Source: JAYUHK01 sp043767025 (GTDB taxonomy: Bacteria > Bacteroidota > Bacteroidia > Chitinophagales > Saprospiraceae). Taken from it: a DNA stretch of 26,689 nt. Shown here in pieces: positions 1 through 8,521 of this stretch (the stretch's first letter is position 1; every line of letters begins with the position of its first letter). A program made the position numbers and the translations under genes. The notes beneath the pieces are model-generated. The model had not been told where the DNA came from and made no database searches. It saw nothing but the letters and a program-made list of their open reading frames with translations. Location of the stretch: the NCBI GenBank assembly GCA_043767025.1, contig JAYUHK010000074.1, forward strand, positions 1 to 26,689, written 5' to 3'.

Positions 1-1
1 C

Positions 2-157
2 GAAAAATACTCGTCGGCTCCGCCAGACTTCAAACAGTTTTCGCTTCGCCAGACAATATTTTTGCAAAAACTTGAATTTCTACAAGGCACGTCTGAAAAT
101 ACAGTGACTTTGAATAAAATGTTGTCTGAAATTTTAGAAAAAAGATTTTTTGCGTAA
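2..157 (+). CDS. C-terminal end of an unidentified protein (partial)
   Basis: An open frame enters from the left edge and runs 51 codons to a TAA at 155-157. The visible tail ends in NKMLSEILEKRFFA and is rich in Leu, Lys, Glu and Phe, consistent with a terminal helix. No start codon or diagnostic motif is in view, so I do not assign a family. It lies about 54 bases upstream of the RNase R gene on the same strand. It could be the last part of a real gene or a chance open end; the absence of stops in an AT-rich stretch and the in-frame stop just before the intergenic region favour a gene. Confidence 0.5.
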   Translation, partial: EKYSSAPPDFKQFSLRQTIFLQKLEFLQGTSENTVTLNKMLSEILEKRFFA

Positions 158-211
158 CATCAGTTACTAATTAGTTTTTTCTATTCAACTGTATTTTTTT
201 TAACCAAAAAA

Positions 212-2380
212 ATGAAGAAAATTTTTAATAAAAGAACTCCACGAAAGTCGCCAGACTCCAAATTTCCAGCCAACCAGTTGCAGCAGGAAATCCTGAAGAT
301 GATGCAGCAACACCCAAAAAAACGCTACAATGCTGCCCAAATGATTCGGGATTTGAGGGTTATCAACGGAAAAGATTCCGTAAAACACGCCCTCGAAAAA
401 TTAGAAAAATCTGGTCAGCTAACATACGTCGGCGACGAGAAATTCAAACTCAATATGGACGTTTTTAAAGAATTTCTCCAACAAAACAGCTATCAAGGCT
501 ACGTGGATATGACCCAAAGCGGTGCCGCTTACATCGTCTGCGAAGGCTTGGAAAACGATATTTACGTTCCCGCCAAATTCACCAATTTTGCGCTGCACGG
601 CGACTTGGTGCGCGTGTCTGCCACCATCGCTCGAGGACGCAAAAAAGCAGACGGCGAGATTATCGAAATCCTACAAAGAGCCACCGACCACTTCATCGGT
701 ACGCTGCGCCTTTCGCGCAAATACGGATTGGTGATGCCCGACCGCCTCAATATGCCGACCGATATTTACATTGATTTGTCGGACATAAAAGACGCTCGCG
801 ACGGCGACAAAGTGGTCGTAAAAGTAACTCAATGGCAGGGAACTGCCAACAAAAGCCCCATCGGAGAGGTGACGACGGTGCTGGGCGCAGTAGGCAGCAG
901 CGATATAGAAATGAAAACTATCCTCATCAACAACGGCTTCAATCTGGAATTTCCGGAAGAAGTAATCCGAGAGTCGGAGGCAATTTCTACCAAAATCTCT
1001 GACCTCGAAGTGGCTCGCCGACGCGATATGCGCGGCGTGACGACTTTCACGATAGACCCCGAAGATGCGAAAGATTTTGACGACGCGCTTTCTATCCAAC
1101 ATTTAGAGAATGGCGACATCGAAATCGGTATCCACATCGCCGACGTGACCCACTACGTCCTGCCCGGCACTGCGCTCGATAGGGAAGCCTACTGGCGTTC
1201 TACGTCCGTTTATTTGGTGGATAGAGTGCTGCCGATGTTGCCCGAGAAGCTCTCCAACGAGCTGTGTTCGCTGCGTCCGCACGAAGATAAATTGACTTTT
1301 TCGGCAATTTTTATTTTTGACAAAGATAGCAGTGCGATAAAAAATCGCTGGTTTGGAAAGACGATTATTCACTCCAATCGCCGATTCTCGTATGAAGAAG
1401 CGCAAGATATTTTGAATAAAAAAGAAGGCGATTTGCTCACCGAACTGCAAGAAATGGACAGGTTGGCGCGAGTACTTCGGGCGCAACGGTTCAAAGCGGG
1501 AGCGATTAATTTTGAGAGCGAAGAAGTAAAATTTCGACTCGACGAGCGCGGCGTACCGATAGAAGCCTACATCAAAGAGCGCATTGATACCAATATGCTC
1601 ATCGAGGATTTTATGCTGCTCGCCAACCGCGAAGTGGCGACTTTTGTTGCCAAAAAAGACCCACTCGAAGTCCCCAATATCTACCGCATCCACGACACTC
1701 CCGACATGGCGAAAGTAGAGGATTTGATGCTCTTTGCAAGAGCTTTGGGGTTCAAAATAAGTACCGACAATCCGCGCCGATTGGCAGAATCTTACAACCA
1801 ACTCGCCGACGCTATCCACGAAAACGAAGCCCTGCGAGTGCTTGGTCCGTTGGCAATTCGGACGATGGCAAAGGCGGAATACAGCAGCGACAACATCGGG
1901 CATTACGGATTGGGATTTGATAATTATACGCATTTCACGTCGCCTATTCGGAGGTATTCTGACGTAATCGCGCATCGGATTTTAGAAAAAAATTTGGGCA
2001 AAAATATTTTCCGCACCGACAAAGCGGAACTCGAAGAAAAGTGCAAACGGGTGTCCAAACAAGAGCGCAAAGCCACCGACGCAGAGCGCGAATCCATCAA
2101 GTACAAACAGGTCGAATACATCGGCAATCACTTGGGAAAAATATTTGACGGCGTAGTGTCGGGCATGATAGAAAAAGGTATTTTCGTCGAACTCCTACAA
2201 AACCGATGCGAGGGAATGGTCACGTTCCAGTCCATGCGCGAGCCATTCGATATGCACCCCAGCCGCCTCTCTGCCGTTGGGCAGCAGTCGGGGCGAATAC
2301 TAAAAATCGGAGCGGCGATAAAGGTAAAAATAACAGGCGCAGACCTCGCCAAACGCCAAATTGAGATGGTATTGGTGTAG
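212..2380 (+). CDS. rnr: Ribonuclease R (3'-5' exoribonuclease, RNB family)
   Basis: Processive 3'-5' exoribonuclease that degrades structured RNA in the cytoplasm; 722 aa, normal for RNase R. Residues about 20-80 look like the N-terminal winged-helix region, about 85-230 like the two cold-shock domains, about 260-600 like the RNB catalytic domain, and about 640 to the end like an S1 domain. The RNB signature IDPEDAKDFDDA lies at 281-292; D282, D288, D290 and D291 match the metal-binding aspartates of E. coli RNase R. The S1 domain begins around GVVSGMIEKGIFVEL. The ATG at 212 follows an A-rich leader and keeps the basic N-terminus. It is transcribed alone or with the partial gene upstream, and a hairpin terminator overlaps its stop codon. 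Identification is secure. Confidence 0.96.
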   Translation: MKKIFNKRTPRKSPDSKFPANQLQQEILKMMQQHPKKRYNAAQMIRDLRVINGKDSVKHALEKLEKSGQLTYVGDEKFKLNMDVFKEFLQQNSYQGYVDMTQSGAAYIVCEGLENDIYVPAKFTNFALHGDLVRVSATIARGRKKADGEIIEILQRATDHFIGTLRLSRKYGLVMPDRLNMPTDIYIDLSDIKDARDGDKVVVKVTQWQGTANKSPIGEVTTVLGAVGSSDIEMKTILINNGFNLEFPEEVIRESEAISTKISDLEVARRRDMRGVTTFTIDPEDAKDFDDALSIQHLENGDIEIGIHIADVTHYVLPGTALDREAYWRSTSVYLVDRVLPMLPEKLSNELCSLRPHEDKLTFSAIFIFDKDSSAIKNRWFGKTIIHSNRRFSYEEAQDILNKKEGDLLTELQEMDRLARVLRAQRFKAGAINFESEEVKFRLDERGVPIEAYIKERIDTNMLIEDFMLLANREVATFVAKKDPLEVPNIYRIHDTPDMAKVEDLMLFARALGFKISTDNPRRLAESYNQLADAIHENEALRVLGPLAIRTMAKAEYSSDNIGHYGLGFDNYTHFTSPIRRYSDVIAHRILEKNLGKNIFRTDKAELEEKCKRVSKQERKATDAERESIKYKQVEYIGNHLGKIFDGVVSGMIEKGIFVELLQNRCEGMVTFQSMREPFDMHPSRLSAVGQQSGRILKIGAAIKVKITGADLAKRQIEMVLV

Positions 2381-2408
2381 AGGTAGGTTTTTTGACCTCA
2401 ACACTTTT
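2375..2408 (+). terminator. Intrinsic terminator of rnr
   Basis: Positions 2375-2384 pair with 2395-2404: four pairs, one A/A mismatch, then five pairs around a ten-base T-rich loop. TTTT follows at 2405-2408. The hairpin starts inside the last codons of rnr. It also covers the TTG at 2392 that would give the longest frame of the next gene, which argues for a later start there. Confidence 0.6.
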
Positions 2409-2427
2409 GGAATGTGTCCAAAATAAA

Positions 2428-4866
2428 ATGTCCATGAAGTACGCAAATATACGAGAAGAAGAACTCAAAAATAAAATAGCGAGTGACTATTTTTGGCTCT
2501 ACGACTGTACCAAAATAATGGGCAACGTGGACTTTTGCGTAGCTATGCACCAAAGCGGCGAAGACTCCGACTCGTTGCTGTGGGCAGAAGCCAAAAAAAA
2601 TACGTCGGACATCTACAAATCTGTCGTCCAACTGATTCTGACCATCGGAAAGGCTCGGACATTTGACAAGTTTTTGCCACCCGCATTTTTGGGTGCATTC
2701 GATGGAGAAAAAATGGCTTTTATTCCCTACGCCGACGTGCATGACGTTTTTTATCAAAATGATTTCAACTGGAATGTCGCGCCTTCCAACCACGAAAGCA
2801 AAGAATTTAAGCTCATTTCGGATAAAGTAAAAAACAGTATTGACCAAAAAGCGTCGCTTTTTTACTACGAAAAAGACGGGCGCGAGCTTCAAAGGTTCAT
2901 CAAAGATAATTTGATAATCGGTAAATTTGGGGTGACGAAGACCAAAATTGATAAAAATAATTTCACCATCATTTACAACAAGTGGCTGCAAAAAGTGAAG
3001 CCTACGATTGCCGTAAATTGGGCGGTAGCTAAAAAATATAATTTGATAGACGGCGATTTTTATTTAGCCGATTTGTTATCGTATGAAAATATAAGTCTGA
3101 AAGAAAAATTATATATTTTTCTAAAAAGCGACCACTATGAAATGGACAAAGGTTTCGACGAAATCGGATTGCAGACTATCATCAGTGTTTATTTCTCCGA
3201 TAAAAAAGTAGCGCATACCCAATTTTGGAACAAATACGACCGTCCGCCCCGTGAAGAATACTGGAATTACATCATAGAACGTCGTGATTTGCTTGTACCG
3301 CAGGACGTGCGAGAGCGAAAAGGAAGTTATTTTACACCCCAAATTTGGGTAGAACTTTCTCAAAAATACCTCACCGATACGCTGGGCGAAGACTGGCAAG
3401 ACGAATATTATATCTGGGATTGCGCAGCAGGTACCGGAAATCTTTTAAACGGCTTGACCAATAAATACAATATTTGGGCAAGCACACTCGACAAGCAAGA
3501 TGTAGAAGTGATGCACGACCGAATAAACAATGGTGCAAACCTATTGGACGAACACGTTTTTCAGTTTGATTTCTTAAACGATGATTTTACAAAACTGCCC
3601 GAATCGCTACAAAAAGTCATCAATGACCCCAAAAAACGAAAGAAGTTGGTGATGTATATGAATCCGCCTTATGCTGAAGCTCCACAAAGAAAATTTGAAA
3701 AAGAAGGAAAAAAAGCCGTAGAGCAATCAAAAATAAATAAAAAATACTCCAATTTGTTGGGGCAAGGCAATAGGGAACTATTTGCGCAGTTTTTAACGCG
3801 TATTTATTTTGAGATACCCGATTGCATAATTGCGCAATTTTCTAAACTAAAGATTATTTCTGGTCCCCATTTTATTGATTTCAGAAAGTTTTTTAAAGTA
3901 GAATTTAAAAAAGGCTTTATTTGTCCAGCTTCTTCGTTTGATAATGTGAAAGGCAAGTTTCCGATTGGTTTTATGATTTGGGATACCAGTGTTAAGCAAA
4001 GTTTAACTGAGATTATAACTAATGTTTACAATCATTCAGGAACTGAACTAACCGCCAAAACATTCTATTCTTATGACGATAGTGATTACATGAACGATTG
4101 GATAAAACCTTTTAGAGCTGACCCAAAAAAAAATCAATTAATTGGAAAATTTCCGTTTATGGGTAATGATTTTCAGCAGCAAAATATTATTCAAATCAAT
4201 CATCATAACATGATTTATAATAAAGCGGCTGGGCAGTTTTTAATCAATCAAAAAAACGTAAAATATGCCTGTGTTTATTTTGCTGTCCGCAAATGTATTG
4301 AAGCCGATTGGCTGAATGATAGGGACCAGTTTTTGTACCCAACGTCTGAATGGGAAACCGATTTAGACTTTCAGTCCGACTGCTTTGTTTATACTTTGTT
4401 CAGCAATAATATTCAATCTGCGTTTGGCACCAATCACTGGATACCATTCACCGAATATGAGGTAAATGCTCGAGAAAAATTTGAGAGTAATTTTATGTCC
4501 AAATACATCGCTGGCAAAATTGATACCGAAGTAAGTTTTGATTTGTTTCACAAGGTTGAAAAAGAAGACCAAAAACCAATTGAGTTCACAACCGAAGGCA
4601 AAGAAGTATATGAAGCAGGCAGAAAACTTTGGACGTATTACCACGAAAAAATAAAAAATGTTCCTCTCTACGGAGCCGAAGCCAATGTCAATGCTTCGCT
4701 CTACGACATTCGCGAACACTTTCAGGGAAGAAGTGCGGCAGGAAAGATGAACAGCAAAAGCGACGACGAAACCTACACGGATTTAATCGCCGAATTGAGA
4801 GAGAAATTAAATTATTTAGTAGCAAAAATAGAACCCAAAATCTATAAATTTGGGTTTTTGAAGTGA
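2428..4866 (+). CDS. Type IIG-like N6-adenine DNA methyltransferase with N-terminal nuclease-like motif
   Basis: About 812 aa. The gamma-class adenine methyltransferase core is clear: GSYFTP at about 299-304, the SAM-binding motif WDCAAGTGN at 330-338 and the catalytic NPPY at 412-415. Near the N-terminus the pattern D35, then AEAKK with E54 and K56, then Q68 resembles a PD-(D/E)XK endonuclease site. The C-terminal half (about 440-800) has no motif I can name and would hold target recognition. I infer a single-chain restriction-modification enzyme, but a solitary methyltransferase is possible. The frame opens at TTG 2392 inside the rnr terminator, so I use ATG 2428; ATG 2434 is equally possible. 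A near-match to the -7 box (CACTTTTG, 2402-2409) sits just upstream. From about 3700 on the gene is clearly AT-richer than rnr, suggesting transfer. Confidence 0.85.
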   Translation: MSMKYANIREEELKNKIASDYFWLYDCTKIMGNVDFCVAMHQSGEDSDSLLWAEAKKNTSDIYKSVVQLILTIGKARTFDKFLPPAFLGAFDGEKMAFIPYADVHDVFYQNDFNWNVAPSNHESKEFKLISDKVKNSIDQKASLFYYEKDGRELQRFIKDNLIIGKFGVTKTKIDKNNFTIIYNKWLQKVKPTIAVNWAVAKKYNLIDGDFYLADLLSYENISLKEKLYIFLKSDHYEMDKGFDEIGLQTIISVYFSDKKVAHTQFWNKYDRPPREEYWNYIIERRDLLVPQDVRERKGSYFTPQIWVELSQKYLTDTLGEDWQDEYYIWDCAAGTGNLLNGLTNKYNIWASTLDKQDVEVMHDRINNGANLLDEHVFQFDFLNDDFTKLPESLQKVINDPKKRKKLVMYMNPPYAEAPQRKFEKEGKKAVEQSKINKKYSNLLGQGNRELFAQFLTRIYFEIPDCIIAQFSKLKIISGPHFIDFRKFFKVEFKKGFICPASSFDNVKGKFPIGFMIWDTSVKQSLTEIITNVYNHSGTELTAKTFYSYDDSDYMNDWIKPFRADPKKNQLIGKFPFMGNDFQQQNIIQINHHNMIYNKAAGQFLINQKNVKYACVYFAVRKCIEADWLNDRDQFLYPTSEWETDLDFQSDCFVYTLFSNNIQSAFGTNHWIPFTEYEVNAREKFESNFMSKYIAGKIDTEVSFDLFHKVEKEDQKPIEFTTEGKEVYEAGRKLWTYYHEKIKNVPLYGAEANVNASLYDIREHFQGRSAAGKMNSKSDDETYTDLIAELREKLNYLVAKIEPKIYKFGFLK
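4832..4859 (+). terminator. Intrinsic terminator inside the 3' end of the methyltransferase gene
   Basis: AACCCAAA (4832-4839) pairs perfectly with TTTGGGTT (4849-4856) across a nine-base loop, and TTT follows. The hairpin lies within the last codons of the reading frame, about seven bases before the TGA. On the opposite strand no T-run follows, so it would work for this gene only. Confidence 0.5.
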
Positions 4867-4924
4867 CCAAAGTTGCTCTTATTTTGACTTTTAACACCGA
4901 TTCAAGCACGATATTTTTTAGATT

Positions 4925-6688
4925 TTGAAAAAAAAGAAATTTGACCGCGACCTTTTGAGTCGCATTTTGGCACTGGCGCGTCCGCATCGGGTTATGTTCC
5001 TGTCGGCGGCGGCGATGGCGGTCGTCATGGCACCGCTCTCCACGCTTCGCCCGTACTTGATAAAAGTAATGGTGGACGACTATGTTTTTAAGTACGACAT
5101 CGAGGGGCTGGCACACATAGTGCTGCTGCTTTTCGGCGTTTTGTCGATAGAGGTCGTGCTGCAATATTTTTTTCTTTACACCACCAACTGGCTCGGGCAA
5201 GTCATCGTCCGCGACCTCCGCGTGCGCGTGTTCAGCCACATCACGAGCCTCAACCTGCGCTATTTCGACCAAACACCCATCGGCGTTTCGACCACTCGCA
5301 CCATCAACGATATTTCGACCATCAACAGCATTTTTTCGGAGGGAATTATTACTATCATGGCGGATATTCTTACCGTCATCGCCGTCCTTACGCTCATGTT
5401 TGTCAGCAGTTGGAAACTCACGTTGGTTTGTCTGGTGGTCGTACCTTTTTTGGTTTTGACCAGTTATATTTTTAAAGAAAATATCAAAAAAGCCTTCCAA
5501 TCCGTCCGCACCCAAACTGCGGTGATGAACGCATTTTTGCAAGAACGCATCAGTGGTATGAAAATAGTCCAGATTTTCAATGCCGAAACGCAGGAAATGG
5601 AAAAATTTAAACACATCAATCGCCAATACACTGGTGCCAATATTGATTCGATTTTTGCGTATTCGGTTTTTTACCCCATCGTCGAGATTTTGTCCGCCAC
5701 GTCGCTCGGTTTGATGGTTTGGTACGGCGCGCGCGGCGTGATTGACGGCGAAGTGACGCTCGGCGCGATGGTCGCTTTTCCGCTTTATATCAATATGCTA
5801 TTTCGCCCAATCCGCTTGCTGGCGGACAAATTCAACACGCTACAAATGGGAATGGTCGCCGCCGAGCGCGTGTTTGATTTGCTTGATGACGACACTCAAA
5901 CAGAAAAAGACGGACACCTAAAAGCTACCCAACTCAAAGAAAATATTTATTTTGACGACGTAAGTTTCGCCTACGACGGCGAGCATTTTGTGCTCAACAA
6001 CGTCACGTTTGAAGTAGAATCTGGCAAAACACTCGCCATCATCGGCAGCACAGGCTCCGGCAAAACGACTGTTATCAGCTTGCTCAACCGATTTTATGAA
6101 ATCCAAAAAGGGCAAATTCGCATCGGCGACACCGACTTGCAGCAATTCACACTCGCCAGTCTGCGCAGCCGCATCGCTATCGTCCTGCAAGATGTTTTTC
6201 TTTTTTCGGGAACAGTTTTAGAAAATATTACCCTCCGAAACACCGACATCAGTGCCGAACAAGTCATCGCCGCCGCCAAGATGATTGGTGCGCACGAGTT
6301 CATCGAAAAACTCCCCAATGGCTACCAATATCAGGTCATGGAACGCGGCGCAACCCTTTCGATGGGACAACGGCAGCTTATTTCTTTCGTCCGCGCCCTC
6401 GTATTCGACCCCGATATTTTGATTCTCGACGAAGCAACCTCTTCCATTGACCCCGAAACGGAATCTGTCATTCAGTTTGCTATCGAAAAACTCATCGCCA
6501 AACGCACCAGCATCATCATCGCACACCGACTTTCTACTATCCGACACGCCAACAAAATATTGGTTTTGGAGAGAGGAACCGTGCAAGAGTTTGGCACTCC
6601 CGACGAACTGCTGCGCCGTCCCGACGGTCGCTATCGCCAACTTTACGAGATGCAATTCATTCAGCACGACGCTGCGGTAGTCGAATAA
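4925..6688 (+). CDS. ABC exporter, MsbA/MDR type (fused membrane and ATPase domains)
   Basis: Half-transporter of 587 aa that should dimerise in the inner membrane and export a lipid or hydrophobic compound. Residues about 20-310 form the six-helix membrane domain; about 340-580 form the ATPase. Visible motifs: Walker A GSTGSGKT at 374-381, Q-loop Q422, signature LSMGQ at 478-482, Walker B ILILDE at 498-503 and switch H534 in IIAHRLSTI. The signature has Met where LSGGQ has Gly, a tolerated variant. The start is TTG 4925: a TAG lies at 4919 in frame, and the next ATG (codon 24) would remove the basic N-terminus RDLLSRILALARPHR. It sits 58 bases after the methyltransferase stop and is read separately. 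The substrate cannot be told from sequence. Confidence 0.93.
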   Translation: MKKKKFDRDLLSRILALARPHRVMFLSAAAMAVVMAPLSTLRPYLIKVMVDDYVFKYDIEGLAHIVLLLFGVLSIEVVLQYFFLYTTNWLGQVIVRDLRVRVFSHITSLNLRYFDQTPIGVSTTRTINDISTINSIFSEGIITIMADILTVIAVLTLMFVSSWKLTLVCLVVVPFLVLTSYIFKENIKKAFQSVRTQTAVMNAFLQERISGMKIVQIFNAETQEMEKFKHINRQYTGANIDSIFAYSVFYPIVEILSATSLGLMVWYGARGVIDGEVTLGAMVAFPLYINMLFRPIRLLADKFNTLQMGMVAAERVFDLLDDDTQTEKDGHLKATQLKENIYFDDVSFAYDGEHFVLNNVTFEVESGKTLAIIGSTGSGKTTVISLLNRFYEIQKGQIRIGDTDLQQFTLASLRSRIAIVLQDVFLFSGTVLENITLRNTDISAEQVIAAAKMIGAHEFIEKLPNGYQYQVMERGATLSMGQRQLISFVRALVFDPDILILDEATSSIDPETESVIQFAIEKLIAKRTSIIIAHRLSTIRHANKILVLERGTVQEFGTPDELLRRPDGRYRQLYEMQFIQHDAAVVE

Positions 6689-6755
6689 TCAACTTCATTC
6701 CTCGAAACCCGCTGCATTTTTGACGTTTCTTTCGCTCCAAGTCCGAAAAAAATAT

Positions 6756-6763
6756 TACTTTTG
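6756..6763 (+). promoter_or_regulatory. Putative -7 box (TACTTTTG) of the membrane protein/GT2 pair
   Basis: The sequence fits the Bacteroidota -7 consensus TAnnTTTG and lies 18 bases before the ATG at 6782. No convincing -33 TTG element is visible at the usual distance. A start of transcription about seven bases downstream would leave a very short leader. Confidence 0.45.
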
Positions 6764-6781
6764 AAATAAAATTATCACAAA

Positions 6782-7336
6782 ATGCTCGGCAACCAACCAC
6801 CATTCATTCAGTTCAACTCTCGCAACACGATTTGGAGTGCGATAGTAGCCATACTTTTTTTTGTCGCCCTATTTTTCGTCGCGCAAGGTATTTTTCGCCT
6901 GCTTTCCTACATTTCGCCGTTTTTGCTCATCGCCACCCTGATTATCAACTACCGCGTGGTCGTGGATTACGGGCGTTGGCTGGTAGAGTTGTTCCAACGC
7001 AACCCACTTGGCGGATTGCTTGGCGCGATTTTTACCATCATCGGCTTCCCCGTCGTGTCCGCTTATCTGTTTGGAAAAGCACTTTTGATGCGCAAAATAA
7101 ATAAAATGGGCGAACAGTTCCAACAGCAATTCGGCGGACAAGCCGAACAGCAAAAACCTTTTTTTGGCACGCGGGGCGAAAATATTTTTAAAGACAATCC
7201 CAAACCACAAGGCGGCGATTATGTCGAATATGAAGAACTTCCAGCAGAAAAAAATGTCACAAAAACAGCGGAAGATGTAAAAAAATCTACAACTTCCAAG
7301 CCAGCGAATAACGACTACGAACAACTTTTTGATTAG
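6782..7336 (+). CDS. Small membrane protein of unknown function
   Basis: 184 aa. Three hydrophobic segments at about 17-38, 42-60 and 77-98 are followed by a polar tail rich in Gln, Lys and Glu, containing QFQQQFGGQAEQQ and a stretch DYVEYEELPAEKN. The arrangement suggests an inner-membrane protein with a cytoplasmic, probably disordered C-terminus. I recognise no enzyme motif. It precedes a GT2 gene by only 20 bases on the same strand and probably shares its transcript, so a role in envelope assembly is a reasonable guess but not shown. It follows the ABC exporter by 93 bases, with a separate -7-like box in between. Confidence 0.8.
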   Translation: MLGNQPPFIQFNSRNTIWSAIVAILFFVALFFVAQGIFRLLSYISPFLLIATLIINYRVVVDYGRWLVELFQRNPLGGLLGAIFTIIGFPVVSAYLFGKALLMRKINKMGEQFQQQFGGQAEQQKPFFGTRGENIFKDNPKPQGGDYVEYEELPAEKNVTKTAEDVKKSTTSKPANNDYEQLFD

Positions 7337-7356
7337 AAATGTAAGATTTTTTGTCC

Positions 7357-8514
7357 ATGAATTTTTACTTCATCTATCTTATTTTTTCGATTTCGTTAGC
7401 CGTTGCTTATAAGCTAATTATGCTGCGCTATGTTTTTTTTTGGAAAAAATTGCCCGAGTGGACAGTTCCCAACGACTTTGAGCCGACAACTTTTGTGAGC
7501 GTCCTCGTAGCTGCGCGCAACGAAGCCGAAAACATCGAAAGCTGTATTAAATCCATCTTTCGGCAAAATTATCCAACGCATCTTTTTGAAATTATCGTCA
7601 TCGACGACCACTCCGACGACAGCACCGCCGCCGTCGTCCGCTCTGCCAACGTTCCGAATCTTCGACTGCTTGCACTGAAAGATTTTTTGACCGATGGCGA
7701 CAAAAACCTAACTTCTTTCAAGAAAAAAGCGATAGAAATTGGCATCTCGCAAGCCAAAGGCGACTGGATAGTTTGCACCGATGCGGACTGTACAATGAAC
7801 GAAAATTGGCTGTCACTAATAGCGTCATTTTTTGAACAAAAAAAATTGCAGTTTGTGGCAGCACCAGTTTGTTTTTGGCAAGAAAAAACAGCTTTGGAGC
7901 GTTTCCAGTCATTGGATTTTTTGGGTATGATGGGCGTGGCGGGCGCAGGAGTCGAAGGAAAATTTATGAGTATGTGCAACGGCGCGAACCTCGCCTACTC
8001 GAAAGCAGCTTTTTATGCAGTCGGCGGCTTTGACGGCATTGACCGCCTCGCTTCGGGCGACGACATGATGCTGATGCAAAAAATCTCAAAAAAATTTCCG
8101 ACCCAAATCGGTTTTCTAAAAAATCCGGCGGCGGCGACTTTCACATTTGCCAAACCTACGCTGCAAAGTTTTTTCCAGCAGCGCATCAGATGGGCTTCCA
8201 AATCAGGCAGTTACGACGAAAAAAAAGTTACGATGCTCTTGGCAATCGTCTTTTTTTTCTGTTGTAATATTTTTTTGAGCGGGCTTTTGGCTGTATTTTT
8301 TGCTCACTTTTGGGCGATTTTTTTATTTCAAATACTTGTAAAAGCTGCAATAGATTTTATTTTTTTGCAGCCTTTGGCTCAATATTTTCATCGCAGCGAC
8401 TTGTTGCGAAGTTTTTTTACTTCGTTTTTACTCCACACGGCGTACATTGTTTCGGTGGGTACGCTCGCTAATTTTTCCCAAAAATACGAGTGGAAAGGGC
8501 GGCGCGTGCGCTAA
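7357..8514 (+). CDS. Membrane-anchored GT2 family glycosyltransferase
   Basis: 385 aa inverting glycosyltransferase with a GT-A fold. An N-terminal hydrophobic segment (about 2-22) precedes the catalytic domain: VSVLVAARNEAENIESC starts the nucleotide-sugar fold, IVIDDHSDDST holds the first Asp, TDAD at 141-144 is the metal-binding DxD, GDD at 234-236 is a candidate base region, and QQRIRW at 274-279 is the QxxRW-type motif. Two or more C-terminal hydrophobic helices (about 295-375) anchor it in the membrane. The frame extends to a TTG at 7351, but the ATG at 7357 is the better start. It ends seven bases from the convergent GT2 gene. Donor and acceptor are unknown. Confidence 0.9.
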   Translation: MNFYFIYLIFSISLAVAYKLIMLRYVFFWKKLPEWTVPNDFEPTTFVSVLVAARNEAENIESCIKSIFRQNYPTHLFEIIVIDDHSDDSTAAVVRSANVPNLRLLALKDFLTDGDKNLTSFKKKAIEIGISQAKGDWIVCTDADCTMNENWLSLIASFFEQKKLQFVAAPVCFWQEKTALERFQSLDFLGMMGVAGAGVEGKFMSMCNGANLAYSKAAFYAVGGFDGIDRLASGDDMMLMQKISKKFPTQIGFLKNPAAATFTFAKPTLQSFFQQRIRWASKSGSYDEKKVTMLLAIVFFFCCNIFLSGLLAVFFAHFWAIFLFQILVKAAIDFIFLQPLAQYFHRSDLLRSFFTSFLLHTAYIVSVGTLANFSQKYEWKGRRVR

Positions 8515-8521
8515 AAAAATA

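Noticed and set aside
1103..1975. Minus-strand open frame of 290 codons inside rnr
   Set aside because: It is antisense to the conserved RNB domain, has a His/Arg/Phe-rich composition typical of a shadow frame, and no recognisable motif.
2392..2427. TTG start for the first methyltransferase
   Set aside because: It lies in the hairpin terminator of rnr, upstream of the possible -7 box; ATG 2428 or 2434 is preferred.
4688..5626. Minus-strand open frame of 312 codons across the methyltransferase/ABC boundary
   Set aside because: It overlaps two well-supported genes on the other strand and reads as His/Gln/Arg-rich low-complexity sequence.
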